DNA from: Allobosea sp. BH3
Lineage (GTDB): Bacteria; Pseudomonadota; Alphaproteobacteria; Rhizobiales; Beijerinckiaceae
Direction: 5' to 3'
NCBI RefSeq assembly: GCF_025499465.1
Contig: NZ_JAIMCA010000001.1
Span: 248,001-312,000, forward strand
DNA: 64,000 nt
Part shown: positions 45,588 through 55,107 of the stretch, piece by piece
Layout of the letters: the number at the start of each line of letters is the position of its first letter
Position numbering within the stretch: the stretch's first letter is position 1
Notes under the pieces: generated by a model
Databases searched by the model: none
The model's input: the letters and a program-made list of their open reading frames with translations, nothing else
What the model was told of the DNA's origin: nothing
Position numbers and translations under genes: made by a program

Positions 45588-47194
45588 TCGGCCGGCTCCA
45601 ATTTGGCGTGCGGCTCCGTGGTCATGGTCTTCGTCGCCGGGTCCAGCGCGAGCGTGCGGGCGCAGTAGTAGAGGAAGCCCGCGACCATCGCGTAGGCCAG
45701 GCTGATCGAAGGCGTGACGCCGAGCCCCTTGCCGATCCCGATCGCCTCGCCATGCATCAGACCGAAATAGGTGAGGACAGCTCCTGCAGCCGCAAAGGCA
45801 GCCGCCTTCGCGAACTCCTTCTCGATGACGAAGACCGCAATCGCGCCGAGCACGAGGCCGGAGAGGATCGCCCCGCCGCCCATCAGCTCGAGCCCGTGAT
45901 AAAGCACGCCCATATTGGCCATCTTGTCGATGCCGACCGCGGCGGCATTCGTGCCGGCGGCGCCCAGCGCGCCGTCGATCAACACCTTGGCCCAGGCTGC
46001 GAGATGCGGCGTGATGGCGAGCACGATCGCCGGGGCATGGCTCGTCGGCGTGGTCTGGAAAGCCTGCGCCCCGATCAGCATGCCGATATAAAGAAGGATC
46101 GGCGAGATCGCGACGATGGGCACCAGCGCCAGCAGCAGCGCCACGATGCCGAACCAGCACAACACAATCACCATCAGCCCCGTAGCAGCTGAATAGCCGA
46201 TCCGCCCGCCCATCGCCTTCCAGCCGGGATGGCCGATATAGACCGCGTTGATGAAGGGGTTGCCCATCAGGCAGCCGATCAGGCTGACGACGCCGTCTGC
46301 GGTCAGCACCCGCGTCGTCGGGTAGTGGTCGCCGGCCGCTTCCGCGCTCTCGACATTGTCCATGGCTTCGACGAGATCGTAGATGCCGAACGGGATGGCG
46401 GTGACGAGAATGACCCCGAGATAGCTGAAGCCGGAGAAGACGTGGTCTACCGCCGGCAGCGGCAACGAAAAGCCGAAATTGCTGAAGGCCGCGCCGAGCT
46501 TGGCGACCGAGAGCCCGCCGACATCCAGCCCGAACAACGTCGAGCCCCAGGCGATGACCATGCCGAAGGCGATGGCGACGAGCCCTGCCGGAATGCCCTT
46601 GGGATAGCGCAGCCCGCCGAACCAGCTCACCAGGATGATCGCAAGGCAGGTCAGGCCGATGGCGGGCGTCAGGAAGATCTCCAGCGCCGGGCGCATCGAG
46701 ATGAAGGCGATGGAGACGCCGGCCAGCGTGCCGAGGAGCGCTGCGCGCGGCGTGATGTGGCGGATATAGGGGGCGATGAAGCCGCCGATCATCAGGATGA
46801 AGCTCTGGAAGAACACCCAGACGAGGCCCGCCTCCCAGCCCTTGATCGGATCGCCCGTCGCGCTTGCGATCGGCAGCATGATGACGAAGGTGACGACGAA
46901 CATGTGCGGCACGCTGATGCCGGAGGGCAGCGCGCAGACGTCGCTGCGTCCGGTCGCCTTCGCCAGCTTGTAGGCGAGCCAGGCATAATAGCCGGTGGAA
47001 AGCGCCATCATCAGCCCGAGTGCCGGCAGGATGCGTCCAAACACGATGTCCGATGGCATCTTGAGGACGAACTGGAGCAGGCCGGTCAGAACCAGCAGAT
47101 TGACCAGGATATTCGTGCCGAAGCCGAACAGGGCGTTCCAGTCCCCCGGCGTCCAGAGCTTCGGTGAGGTCGTCGTCACAGCACCCGTCGCCAT
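45584..47194 (-). CDS. NCS2-type permease (xanthine/uracil/guanine family-like)
   Basis: This 536-residue membrane protein has about twelve to fourteen hydrophobic segments. Landmarks are the N-terminal NALFGFGTNILVNLLVL, ALPSGISVPHMF (the short-strand substrate region) and the later FGIYDLVEAMDNVESAEAAG and CLMGNPFINAVYIGHPGWK. It looks closest to AzgA-like members of the nucleobase-cation symporter 2 group. It should import a ring or ureide N compound such as a purine, cyanurate-like or barbiturate-like molecule. It lies between the isochorismatase-family gene (17 bases) and atzG (4-base overlap), so it is the uptake step of that operon. Confidence 0.82.
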   Translation of the reverse strand: MATGAVTTTSPKLWTPGDWNALFGFGTNILVNLLVLTGLLQFVLKMPSDIVFGRILPALGLMMALSTGYYAWLAYKLAKATGRSDVCALPSGISVPHMFVVTFVIMLPIASATGDPIKGWEAGLVWVFFQSFILMIGGFIAPYIRHITPRAALLGTLAGVSIAFISMRPALEIFLTPAIGLTCLAIILVSWFGGLRYPKGIPAGLVAIAFGMVIAWGSTLFGLDVGGLSVAKLGAAFSNFGFSLPLPAVDHVFSGFSYLGVILVTAIPFGIYDLVEAMDNVESAEAAGDHYPTTRVLTADGVVSLIGCLMGNPFINAVYIGHPGWKAMGGRIGYSAATGLMVIVLCWFGIVALLLALVPIVAISPILLYIGMLIGAQAFQTTPTSHAPAIVLAITPHLAAWAKVLIDGALGAAGTNAAAVGIDKMANMGVLYHGLELMGGGAILSGLVLGAIAVFVIEKEFAKAAAFAAAGAVLTYFGLMHGEAIGIGKGLGVTPSISLAYAMVAGFLYYCARTLALDPATKTMTTEPHAKLEPAE

Positions 47195-47211
47195 ATCCCC
47201 CTCCTTCGTTG

Positions 47212-47898
47212 TCAGGCTGCGCGCTCGGCGGCGGAGAGCGCCGCGAGAACTTCGCCCGTCGTGGAAACCCAGCCGAAGATGCCGCCCTGAGCCGCGATCA
47301 TGCGCAGGCCCACCGCGTGGAACTCCGGAAAGTAGGAAGCGCAGGCATCGCTGAGCACGAGGCAGCGATAGCCCCGGTCATTCGCCTCCCGCACCGTGGT
47401 GTGGACGCAGACCTCGGTGGTGACGCCCGCCACCAGCAACGTGTCGATGCCGCGGTTGCGCAGCATCAGGTCGAGATCGGTCTGGTAGAACGCGCCCTTG
47501 CCAGGCTTGTCGAGCACCGGCTCGCCATGGATGGGCGCTAGCTCGGCAATGATCTCGTGGCCGGGCTCGCCGCGCACGAGGATGCGCCCCATCGGCCCGC
47601 AGGCGCCGATGCGCTTGTCCGGCGGGCCGCGCAGCACCTTGGCCGGCGGCGCATCGGTGAGGTCCGGCCGATGCCCCTCGCGAGTATGGATCACGAGCAG
47701 CCCTGCCGCCCGCGCACCTTCCAGCATGGCGCGGCATGGACCCACGGCGCTGCGCAGCCGTGAGACGTCGTTGCCCAGCGCAGCGCCGAAGCCGCCGGGC
47801 TCCAGGAAGTCCCGCTGCATGTCGATAATGACGAGCGCCGTGCGCGCGAAATCGATCTCGAACGGAAAAGGCTCGGCTGGAATTGGCGACCGGCTCAT
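47212..47898 (-). CDS. Isochorismatase-family amidohydrolase, biuret hydrolase-like
   Basis: The protein is 228 residues from the ATG at 47898, which follows AAGGGGAG. The triad is Asp26 in VIIDMQRDF, a lysine at 131 or 134 in [13 protein letters not shown] and Cys164 in [12 protein letters not shown]. The N-terminal order ([26 protein letters not shown]) and context resemble biuret hydrolase BiuH of Rhizobium, which makes allophanate. It is the first gene of the leftward operon with permease, atzG and atzE. Biuret hydrolysis is inferred from family and neighbourhood; other ureide amidases of the same fold are possible. Confidence 0.8.
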   Translation of the reverse strand: MSRSPIPAEPFPFEIDFARTALVIIDMQRDFLEPGGFGAALGNDVSRLRSAVGPCRAMLEGARAAGLLVIHTREGHRPDLTDAPPAKVLRGPPDKRIGACGPMGRILVRGEPGHEIIAELAPIHGEPVLDKPGKGAFYQTDLDLMLRNRGIDTLLVAGVTTEVCVHTTVREANDRGYRCLVLSDACASYFPEFHAVGLRMIAAQGGIFGWVSTTGEVLAALSAAERAA

Positions 47899-48223
47899 GA
47901 TCCGCACTCCCCTTCGCGGGCGAACGGAACGAGCTTTGCAAAGCATGTGCCTGACAGCCTGCCGGAACGGAAAGCGCTCGGCCCGAAATCGTTAAGATGC
48001 GAGTAAGAAACTGAAACAACTCATGAATCAGACAGAAGCGACATCGCGAATTTGGCTGATGGAACGCCTGGTCCGAATGCAAGGGGGCTGCTGGCGGAAT
48101 TGCTTGCATAATCTTTGTATGCAATCCGCGATCAATTGCCGATCTGGTAGGCAAAATATCGAAGTGCCTTGCTGAGTCGCAGATTCGTCGCCAGCCTGTC
48201 CCAAAGCCCAGTTGGAGAACCCC
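47899..48223. promoter_or_regulatory. Divergent control region of the biuret-type operon and allophanate hydrolase gene
   Basis: This 325-base gap holds no gene. Its AT content rises from about 47985 to 48160. It contains the inverted repeat listed separately (48104-48124) and a smaller one, TTGCC-9-GGCAA, near 48136. Both outward promoters must lie here. Confidence 0.5.
48104..48125. promoter_or_regulatory. Candidate GntR-type operator, copy 1
   Basis: TTGCATA (48104-48110), 7-base spacer, TATGCAA (48118-48124) is a perfect inverted repeat. Within it, TTGTATGCAAT (48115-48125) is one base from the symmetric GntR-type site TTGTATACAA. The same 11 bases occur inverted at 56871-56881, before the ABC importer operon that ends with a GntR gene. 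Confidence 0.6.
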
Positions 48224-50029
48224 GTGCCGACCCTCGCTAGCATCCTCGCCGACCATCTCTCCGGCCACACGGCGATCACTGAGACGGTGGCAGCCTGCTA
48301 TGCCCGCCTGCGCGCCCATGGCGACGAGGCGATCTTCATTGCGCTTCGCCCCGAGGCCGAGGTCCTGTCGGAAGCCGAGCGCCTGCAGCGGGAAGGGCCG
48401 CAGGGGCGCCGTCTCTGGGGCGTCCCCGTAGCGGTAAAGGACAATATCGATGTCGCCGGCCTGCCGACCACCGCAGCCTGCCCGGCCTTTGCCTATGAAC
48501 CGGCGGCCGACTCCAGCGTCGTCGCGCGGCTGAAACGCGAAGGCGCGCTCGTCATCGGCAAGACCAATCTCGACCAGTTCGCCACGGGGCTGAACGGCAC
48601 GCGCTCGCCCTATGGCACGCCGCGCAACGCGATGCGCGCCGATCTCGTGCCGGGCGGTTCCAGCTCCGGCTCGGCGAGCGCGGTGGCGGCCGGCATCGTC
48701 CCGGTCGCGCTCGGCACGGACACGGCGGGCTCAGGCCGCGTACCGGCGGGCCTGCAGAACATCGTCGGCCTGAAGCCGAGCCTCGGGCTGATCCCGAATG
48801 CCGGCGTGGTGCCCGCCTGCCGCACGCTCGACAGCGTCTCCGTCTTCGCGCTGACGGTCGAGGATGCCTGGGCCGTGCTGGAGGCCGTCGCGGGCCTCGA
48901 CGCGGCCGACGCGTTTTCGCGCCCCCTCCCCCTCGGCCGCCCGGGCGCCAGCCCGCCGCGCATCCGGCTCGGCGTCCCGCGGCCGGAAGATCGCGACTTC
49001 GCCGGCGACAAGGCCGCAGAGGCAAGTTACGAGGCCGCGCTCGAACGCGCGGTGCAGCTCGGCGCCCAGATCATCCCGCTCGACTTCTCGCCCTTCTACG
49101 AAATCGCGAAGCTGCTCTATGACGGCCCCTGGGTAGCGGAGCGCTGGCTGGCGATCCGCGATCTCCATGATCGCGATCCCGAGGCGATCCTGCCCGTAAT
49201 CCGGCAGATCATCGCCGGCAAGCCGCTGCCGGATGCCGCCGCCGCCTTCGCCGCGCGCTATCGGCTGGCGGAGCTGGCGCTGGCGACCAAGGCCGCGATG
49301 AAGGCGGTCGACGCGTTGATGGTGCCGACCGCGCCACGCCCCGCGACGCTCTCCGAAATGGCCGCGGACCCCATCGGCGCGAATTCCATGCTCGGCCGCT
49401 ACACCAATTTCGTGAACCTGCTCGATCTTTGCGCGCTGGCGCTGCCGGCGAGCCTCGCTGCGGACGGCACGGCAGCCGGCATCACCCTGATCGCGCCGGC
49501 CGGACAGGATGCGGCGCTTGCCGGTTTCGGCCGCGCGCTCCATGCAGCCGCTGGCCTGCCGCTCGGCGCAACCGGGCTCACCATGCCGGAGGCGCCGGAC
49601 TGGCCGGCCGCCGCGAAGCCGGGCGAGATCGAGATCGCCGTGGTCGGGGCGCATCTCTCCGGGATGCCTCTCAACGGTGAACTGACGGCACTGGGCGGCA
49701 GCTTCGTCCGGGCGACGACGACGACGCCCGACTACAAGCTCTACGCGCTGCCGGGCGGGCCCCCGGCAAGGCCGGGGCTGGTGCGCGTTGCTGCGGATGG
49801 CGCAGCCATCGCGCTCGAAGTCTGGTCGCTTCCCGCCGAAGGCTTCGGCCGTTTCGTCTCCGGCATTCCGTCGCCGCTCGGCATCGGCACGCTCGCGCTC
49901 GCCGACGGAACGAAGGTCAAGGGCTTTCTCTGCGAGGCAATCGCGACCGAAGGTGCCCGCGATGTTACGGACTTCGGCGGCTGGCGGGCCTTCGTCGCGT
50001 CGCAGGCGCCTCAGCGCGCTTCGGCGTAG
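48224..50029 (+). CDS. atzF: Allophanate hydrolase
   Basis: The protein is 601 residues from the GTG at 48224, which has GGAGA 7 bases upstream; a TTG at 48212 is less likely. The amidase-signature domain (about 1-440) has Lys72 in VPVAVKDN, serines 146-148 in GGSSSGS and nucleophile Ser170 in DTAGSGRVP. The C-terminal domain (about 460-601) is the allophanate-hydrolase-specific fold, with EIEIAVVGAHLSGMPLNGEL and VWSLPAEGFGRFVSGIPSPLGIGT. It converts allophanate to ammonia and carbon dioxide, the last step of urea-amidolyase and cyanurate/biuret pathways. It overlaps the convergent GntR gene by 19 bases. Confidence 0.94.
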   Translation: MPTLASILADHLSGHTAITETVAACYARLRAHGDEAIFIALRPEAEVLSEAERLQREGPQGRRLWGVPVAVKDNIDVAGLPTTAACPAFAYEPAADSSVVARLKREGALVIGKTNLDQFATGLNGTRSPYGTPRNAMRADLVPGGSSSGSASAVAAGIVPVALGTDTAGSGRVPAGLQNIVGLKPSLGLIPNAGVVPACRTLDSVSVFALTVEDAWAVLEAVAGLDAADAFSRPLPLGRPGASPPRIRLGVPRPEDRDFAGDKAAEASYEAALERAVQLGAQIIPLDFSPFYEIAKLLYDGPWVAERWLAIRDLHDRDPEAILPVIRQIIAGKPLPDAAAAFAARYRLAELALATKAAMKAVDALMVPTAPRPATLSEMAADPIGANSMLGRYTNFVNLLDLCALALPASLAADGTAAGITLIAPAGQDAALAGFGRALHAAAGLPLGATGLTMPEAPDWPAAAKPGEIEIAVVGAHLSGMPLNGELTALGGSFVRATTTTPDYKLYALPGGPPARPGLVRVAADGAAIALEVWSLPAEGFGRFVSGIPSPLGIGTLALADGTKVKGFLCEAIATEGARDVTDFGGWRAFVASQAPQRASA

Positions 50030-50784
50030 GAGTGGAAGGCGGCGCGGACGATGTCGATATGGGCGCGCATCGCGTCCGCCGCCGCATGCCGGTCGCCGCG
50101 CAGGATCGCCTGGACGATCAGGTCATGCTCCTGCCATGAGCCGCCGAGCCGGCCCGTCGTGCGGAACTGCGCGCGGCGGAAGGGCGCGACGCGACGCCGT
50201 GTCATCAGCGTGAGCTCCGCCAGATAACCGTTATGCGTGCCGTCGTAGATCGCGGTGTGGAAGGCCTCGTTGCACTCATGGTAGCGCAGCGGATCGCCCT
50301 CCCGGACGAGTCCGCGCAGCTCGTCGTGGATCGCTTCCAGCGCCCGCCGCTCCAGCGCCGTCATGTTGCGAGCGGAAAGCCCCGCGCAGAGCGCCTCCAG
50401 CTCCGCCATCGCCTCGAACATGTCGTCGAGCTGCACCGGCGTCGGCAGCGCCACGACCGCGCCGCGATGCGGCCTGACCTGCACGAGCCCGGATGCCGAG
50501 AGCTGGCGGATCGCCTCCCGAACCGGTGTGCGCGAGACACCGAAACGCTGAGCGAGCTCCTGCTCGTCCAGAGGCTGTCCGGGCGCGAGCGCACCGGAGA
50601 CGATCTCATCGGCGAGCTGCAGACGCAGGCTCTCGGTGCGCGTGCGCGACTCCGTCTTGGCCGGCGCCGCGGCCCCGGGAAGCGCCGCCTTGACGACGGT
50701 CTGTATTGCACTGCGCGGCATGGCGGTCGGTCGCAAAATCGTGGGCTCGTCACCTGGTCCAGCCGGCGGACCCCGTTCGATCAT
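50011..50784 (-). CDS. GntR-family regulator, FCD subfamily
   Basis: This 257-residue regulator has an N-terminal winged helix (about residues 48-112) with GQPLDEQELAQRFGVSRTPVREAIRQL, the classic GntR recognition helix. The FCD ligand domain (about 115-250) has the metal-binding histidines in ECNEAFHTAIY and the EHDLIVQAILRGD segment. The ligand is probably a carboxylic intermediate. The start at 50784 gives a 4-base overlap with the upstream AtzH-like gene, so it is the last gene of the importer operon. It is the natural candidate to bind the two matching operator-like sites at 48104-48125 and 56871-56881. Confidence 0.92.
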   Translation of the reverse strand: MIERGPPAGPGDEPTILRPTAMPRSAIQTVVKAALPGAAAPAKTESRTRTESLRLQLADEIVSGALAPGQPLDEQELAQRFGVSRTPVREAIRQLSASGLVQVRPHRGAVVALPTPVQLDDMFEAMAELEALCAGLSARNMTALERRALEAIHDELRGLVREGDPLRYHECNEAFHTAIYDGTHNGYLAELTLMTRRRVAPFRRAQFRTTGRLGGSWQEHDLIVQAILRGDRHAAADAMRAHIDIVRAAFHSYAEAR

Positions 50785-51176
50785 GAGGCGCCGACAGGCT
50801 CGGGGATCAAGCTGACATGGGCAGCGACGACGCGCCAGCCCTCGGGAAATTTCACCCAGCTCTGGCTCTGCCGGCCGACCTTGCCGGGCTGGCTCTCGCG
50901 GCGGAACAGCGTGTTCGCTGTGGCGAAGCTGTCGCCATAGCTGGTGATCCAGGTGCGCTCAAGCGCCCGCGTCAGCCCCGCCGGCGAGCGCGCCGAGCGG
51001 AAGGCCGCGATCTCGACATAGCCATACAAGTTCTCGCCCGCGCCATAGCGCAGCGTTTCCGGCGCATTGCGGAACAGCCGGTCGAGCGTTTCGACATCGT
51101 TCGTGACCAGCGCCTCCTCATATTCGGCGAAGGCAGCCTCGACTTCCGCCAGCACGGCGGGATCGTTGATCTTCAT
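50781..51176 (-). CDS. AtzH-like/HpxZ family protein (SnoaL-like fold)
   Basis: The protein is 131 residues from the ATG at 51176, behind GGAGAAG. The sequence (INDPAVLAEVEAAFAEYEEAL, then RYGAGENLYGYVEIAAFRSAR and GRQSQSWVKFPEGWRVVAAHVS) matches the former DUF3225 family, which includes AtzH, described as a 1,3-dicarboxyurea decarboxylase making allophanate. It also includes HpxZ of oxalurate pathways. With AtzE/AtzG it would complete the route to AtzF. It is separated from the ABC ATPase gene by a repeat element and overlaps the GntR gene. Confidence 0.85.
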   Translation of the reverse strand: MKINDPAVLAEVEAAFAEYEEALVTNDVETLDRLFRNAPETLRYGAGENLYGYVEIAAFRSARSPAGLTRALERTWITSYGDSFATANTLFRRESQPGKVGRQSQSWVKFPEGWRVVAAHVSLIPEPVGAS

Positions 51177-51196
51177 TCTGTCTTCTCCGGCCCCCT

Positions 51197-51323
51197 CGTC
51201 ATTCCGGGGCTCGCGCAGCGAGAACCCGGAACCCACGACGGGGTGAGCGATGGCGGCAGGACAGGGTTGGCGCCCCTGCCCGTGGATTCCGGGCTCTTCG
51301 CTTCGCGAAGCCCCCGAATGACG
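51197..51323. repeat. Large imperfect inverted repeat element, copy 3
   Basis: Left arm (51197-51238, starting CGTCATTCCGGGGCTCGCG) and right arm (51281-51323, read in reverse starting CGTCATTCGGGGGCTTCGCG) match at roughly four of five bases over about 40 bases. The intervening 42 bases are unmatched. The ends CGTCATT/AATGACG are the same as in the other copies. It sits within the importer operon. Confidence 0.75.
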
Positions 51324-51331
51324 GAGGATCA

Positions 51332-53035
51332 CTACAAGGGCGGATGCGGGATCGCATTGAGCAGTTCCTTCGTATACTCCGCTCGCGGCGCGCCGAGCAC
51401 CTCCTCGGCCGTGCCTTGCTCGACGATTTGACCGGTCTTCATCACGATCACCCGGTCGCAGAGCAGGCGCACGACATTGAGATCATGCGAGACGAAGATG
51501 TAGCTCATGCCGAGCCGCTGCTTCAGCTCCTCGAGCAGGTTGAGCACCACCGCCTGCACCGAGACATCGAGCGCCGCGGTCGGCTCGTCCAGGATGACAA
51601 GATCGGGGTCGAGCGCGATGGCGCGCGCGATGCCGACACGCGCCTTCTGCCCGCCGGAAAGCTGGTGCGGGAAACGGTCGATCAGCTCGATGGGCAGGCC
51701 GACGAGCTGCGCCAGCTCCTCGCAACGCGCCCGAAGCGCATCGCGGCCGCGGATCTTGCCCATGCGCAGGATCGGATCGACGATCGCCCGCTCGGCAGTG
51801 AACCGCGGATTGAGGCTGTCGGTTGGGTCCTGGAACACCATCTGGATGCGGCGCCGGAAGGCCGAGGTGGCGAACTGCCTCGCCGGAATCGCGCCGATGT
51901 CCTGCCCGTCGAAGACGATGCGCCCGGAGGTCGGATCGAGCAGGCGGTTGACCATCATCGAGGTCGTCGACTTGCCGCAGCCGGATTCGCCGACGAGCCC
52001 CAATGTCTCGCCGCGCCGGACCGTGAAGCCTATGCCGTCGACGGCGCGGAAGGCAGGCTTCTCGGGCTCGCCCTTGCCGATCAGTTTAGCAAGGAAAGAG
52101 CCGGTGACCGGCCGGGGATATTCCTTGACGAGGTTCTCGACGATAAGCAGCGGGGGCTCGCTGGCGGTCGCGAGCGCCGCGGCGGTCTTGGCAGGCGCCG
52201 ACCGCTTCGGCTGGTCGTCGGGCAGCAGATCGGTCAGGCTCGATCCCACCCGCGGCGTCGCCTTCATCAGCTTGCGCGTATAGGGGTGCTGCGGGTTGCG
52301 GAAGATTTCCTTGGCATCGGCCGTCTCCACGACGCGGCCCTTCTCCATCACCACGACCTTGTCGCAGTAGGCGGCGGCGAGACCGAGATCATGGGTGATC
52401 AGGATCGTCGACATGCCGCGTTCGCGCGTAAGCTCCACGATCAGGTCCATCACCGCCTTCTGGGTGGTGACGTCGAGGCCCGTCGTCGGCTCGTCCGCGA
52501 TCAGCAACTGCGGCTGGCAGGCGAGCGCGAGCGCGATGACGACACGCTGGCACATGCCGCCCGAGAGTTCGAACGGATAGGCGTCATAGCGCTCCTGCGG
52601 CCGGGCGATCTTGACCTTCTCCAGCGCCTCGATCGCCTTCTCGCGCGCCGTCGCCCGCGTCGCCTGGACATGCTGGAGCAGCACGTCCTCGATCTGCTTG
52701 CCCACCTTGCGGATCGGGTTCAGCGCGGCGCGCGGGTTCTGGAAGATCATCGAGATCTCGCGTCCGCGCAGATCCCGCATCTGCGCTTCGGAGGCGGCGA
52801 CGAGATCGACGCCGGAGAACGAGATCGAACCCTCCGCGACCTTGCCCGCGCGATCGAGGATGCGGACCACGGCATAGGAGGTCACGGACTTGCCGGAGCC
52901 GGATTCGCCGACGATAGCGACTGTCTGGCCCTTGCCGACGCTGACGTCGATCGCCTTGACCGCCTGCACCGTGCCGCGGCGCGTGGCGAATTCAACGGTG
53001 AGGTTGCGGATGTCGAGAAGCGGGGGGCTGCTCAT
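51332..53035 (-). CDS. Dipeptide/oligopeptide-type ABC transporter ATPase, DppD-DppF fusion
   Basis: The protein is 567 residues from the ATG at 53035. Two ATPase domains are fused. The first (about 1-270) has Walker [10 protein letters not shown] at 43-51, signature [14 protein letters not shown] and Walker [13 protein letters not shown]. The second (about 290-565) has [26 protein letters not shown] and [16 protein letters not shown]. Both end with the oligopeptide-binding C-terminal elements ([11 protein letters not shown] and [15 protein letters not shown]). Single-chain DppDF ATPases are common in rhizobia. It powers the two permeases encoded next. The substrate may be a peptide or an N-rich small molecule, given the pathway around it. 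Confidence 0.93.
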   Translation of the reverse strand: MSSPPLLDIRNLTVEFATRRGTVQAVKAIDVSVGKGQTVAIVGESGSGKSVTSYAVVRILDRAGKVAEGSISFSGVDLVAASEAQMRDLRGREISMIFQNPRAALNPIRKVGKQIEDVLLQHVQATRATAREKAIEALEKVKIARPQERYDAYPFELSGGMCQRVVIALALACQPQLLIADEPTTGLDVTTQKAVMDLIVELTRERGMSTILITHDLGLAAAYCDKVVVMEKGRVVETADAKEIFRNPQHPYTRKLMKATPRVGSSLTDLLPDDQPKRSAPAKTAAALATASEPPLLIVENLVKEYPRPVTGSFLAKLIGKGEPEKPAFRAVDGIGFTVRRGETLGLVGESGCGKSTTSMMVNRLLDPTSGRIVFDGQDIGAIPARQFATSAFRRRIQMVFQDPTDSLNPRFTAERAIVDPILRMGKIRGRDALRARCEELAQLVGLPIELIDRFPHQLSGGQKARVGIARAIALDPDLVILDEPTAALDVSVQAVVLNLLEELKQRLGMSYIFVSHDLNVVRLLCDRVIVMKTGQIVEQGTAEEVLGAPRAEYTKELLNAIPHPPL

Positions 53036-53037
53036 CC

Positions 53038-53958
53038 TCAGTTCCTCCGCTGCGGGTCGACGAGGTCGCGCACGCCATCGCCGAGCAGGTTGAAGCAGAA
53101 CACCGCCGTCATCAGCGCGAGCCCCGGAAAGAATGCGACCCACCATTCGCCGGAAACAATGAAGCTCGCCCCCTCCGCGACCATGATGCCCCACTCCGGC
53201 GTCGGCGGGCGGACACCTAGGCCGATGAAGGAGAGCCCCGCCGCGTTGAGGATGGCGTAGCCCATCGTCAGCGACATCTGCACGGCCATGATCGGCATGA
53301 TGTTCGGGACGATCTGCGTCAGCAGCAGCCGCCACTCCGAATTGCCCGAGAGCCGCGCCGCCTGCACGAAGCCGGCATCGCGGCGCACATTCGCCTCGGC
53401 GCGGGCGACGCGGGCGTAGAGCGGGAAATTGATGATCGCTGTGGCGATGACGATGTTGGTCACCGTGTTGCCGAGCGCGGCCACGATGCCCATCGCCAGC
53501 ACGAAGAGCGGGAAGGCCATGATCGTATCGGCGATGCGTCCGACCACCGTATCGACCCAGCCGCCGAAGAATCCGGCCATGACCCCGGCGAGCCCGCCGA
53601 GCAAGAAGACGAGGGCGACCGATGCGACCGCAATCGAGAAATCGAGCCGCGTCGCCACGATGACGCGGCTGAAGATGTCGCGGCCGAGCTGGTCGGTGCC
53701 GAACCAGTGCGCCGCACTCGGGCCATGCAGCGCCACGCTCGTATTCGAGGCCAGCGGATCATAGGGCACGATCCAGGGTCCGAAGACGGCCGCCAGCAGG
53801 ATCAGCGCGAACAGCGCGAAGGCGAAGCCGGTGACCGGGTTCTCCGCGACGATGTGGCGGGCATGGGCGATGAGCGAGGTCGAGGGCGGCGCCTCAAAAC
53901 GCAGGGGCTGCGCACCATCGGCAGCAACGGGTGGCTGGCTCATGTCGTTCATCGGCAT
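53038..53958 (-). CDS. Dpp-type ABC transporter permease (DppC family)
   Basis: The protein is 306 residues from the ATG at 53958, which shares one base with the upstream permease stop (TGATG); GGAGGG lies just before. An N-terminal cytoplasmic stretch of about 35 residues precedes the first helix (TGFAFALFALILLAAVFGPWIV). The HWFGTDQLGRDIFSRVI motif is diagnostic for DppC/OppC, and the coupling helix region EANVRRDAGFVQAARLSGNSEWRLLLTQIVPN is intact (given in part). It forms the channel with the DppB-type partner. Confidence 0.92.
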   Translation of the reverse strand: MPMNDMSQPPVAADGAQPLRFEAPPSTSLIAHARHIVAENPVTGFAFALFALILLAAVFGPWIVPYDPLASNTSVALHGPSAAHWFGTDQLGRDIFSRVIVATRLDFSIAVASVALVFLLGGLAGVMAGFFGGWVDTVVGRIADTIMAFPLFVLAMGIVAALGNTVTNIVIATAIINFPLYARVARAEANVRRDAGFVQAARLSGNSEWRLLLTQIVPNIMPIMAVQMSLTMGYAILNAAGLSFIGLGVRPPTPEWGIMVAEGASFIVSGEWWVAFFPGLALMTAVFCFNLLGDGVRDLVDPQRRN

Positions 53959-54971
53959 CAGCCCTCCAGCCTGACGCGCGGATCGATCACGCCGTAGAGG
54001 ATGTCGATCATCAGGTTCAGCGCGACGTAAAGGATCGCCATGGTCAGGACGAAGCCCTGGATCGGCGCATAGTCCGAGGCGAGCAGGGCTTCGACCGCAT
54101 AGGAGCCGACGCCCGGCCAGGCGAAGACCTTCTCGACCAGCACATTGGCGCCGAGCAGGAACGAGAAGACCATGCCGAGCGTGGTCACCACCGGCAGCAT
54201 CGCGTTCCGGAAGGCATAGGTTCCGATGACCTTGCCGCCGGAGAGGCCGCTGGCCCGCGCGGTACGGACGAAATCGGCGCCGAGTACCGCCAGCATCGAG
54301 GCGCGCGTCATGCGCGTGATCGGTGCGAGCGAGAAGATCGCCAGCGTCAGCGCCGGCAGCAGGATCTGGGTGAACGCCGCGCGGAAAGTGTCGAGGTCTC
54401 GTGCGATCAGCGAATCGATCAACACGAAGCCGGTGACGCGCGGCGGCTCCGAGAAGAACACATCGATCCGCCCGAGCGGCGCCGGCGCCCATCCGAGGAT
54501 GAAATAGAAGACATAGACCAGCAGCAGCCCGGTGAAGAACACCGGCAGCGAGACGCCCGCCGTCGCCACGATGCGGCAGAGATGGTCGATCCAGGAGCCT
54601 TGCTTGACCGCCGCCAGCACCCCGAGCGGCAGCGCGATCGCCATCGAGAGCAACAGCCCGAAAAGAGTCAGTTCGCCCGAGGCCGGCAGGCGCTGCGCGA
54701 GATCAGCCGTGACGGGCTGGCCCGTGGTGAGCGACGTGCCGAGATCGCCCTTCACCAGCGCCATGACATAGGAGACGAACTGCACCGGCAGCGGCTGGTC
54801 GAGACCGAGCTCGCTGCGGATCTGCGCGATGGCCTCGTTCGAGGCCGCCGGCCCCGCGAAGTAAGCCGCCGTATCGCCCGGCAGCACGCGCGTCAGCAGG
54901 AAAGTGACGATGATGACCCCAATCACCGACGGGATCGTCGTCTTAAGCCGGGCGGCGATCATGCGAAGCAT
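53958..54971 (-). CDS. Dpp-type ABC transporter permease (DppB family)
   Basis: The protein is 337 residues from the ATG at 54971; earlier in-frame codons to 55013 come from the adjacent repeat element and are not used. The first helix is SVIGVIIVTFLLTRVLPGD, followed by the usual periplasmic segment with LGLDQPLPVQFVSYV and GDLGTSLTTGQPV. The coupling segment RASMLAVLGADFVRTARASGLSGGKVIGTYAFRNA (in part) is intact. It pairs with the DppC-type permease; their reading frames touch. Substrate as for the operon. Confidence 0.92.
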   Translation of the reverse strand: MLRMIAARLKTTIPSVIGVIIVTFLLTRVLPGDTAAYFAGPAASNEAIAQIRSELGLDQPLPVQFVSYVMALVKGDLGTSLTTGQPVTADLAQRLPASGELTLFGLLLSMAIALPLGVLAAVKQGSWIDHLCRIVATAGVSLPVFFTGLLLVYVFYFILGWAPAPLGRIDVFFSEPPRVTGFVLIDSLIARDLDTFRAAFTQILLPALTLAIFSLAPITRMTRASMLAVLGADFVRTARASGLSGGKVIGTYAFRNAMLPVVTTLGMVFSFLLGANVLVEKVFAWPGVGSYAVEALLASDYAPIQGFVLTMAILYVALNLMIDILYGVIDPRVRLEG

Positions 54972-54997
54972 GGCGGGTTTCCCTTGGAGCTCGACGC

Positions 54998-55075
54998 CGT
55001 CATTCTCGGGCAAAGCGGAGCGCAGACCCTGGAATCTCTGTCAGGAGACGCTCGGGTCGAGCCCGAGCATGATGG
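54998..55075. repeat. Palindromic intergenic repeat element, copy 4
   Basis: The element begins CGTCATTCTCGGG and ends with the hairpin GCTCGGG (55050-55056), loop TCGAG, CCCGAGC (55062-55068) followed by ATGATGG. Stem sequence and end sequences match copies 1 and 2. It lies between the binding-protein and permease genes of the importer operon, so it is probably transcribed. Confidence 0.7.
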
Positions 55076-55107
55076 GCGGGCGCCGGAGCGCCCGCCCGCA
55101 AAGGCGA

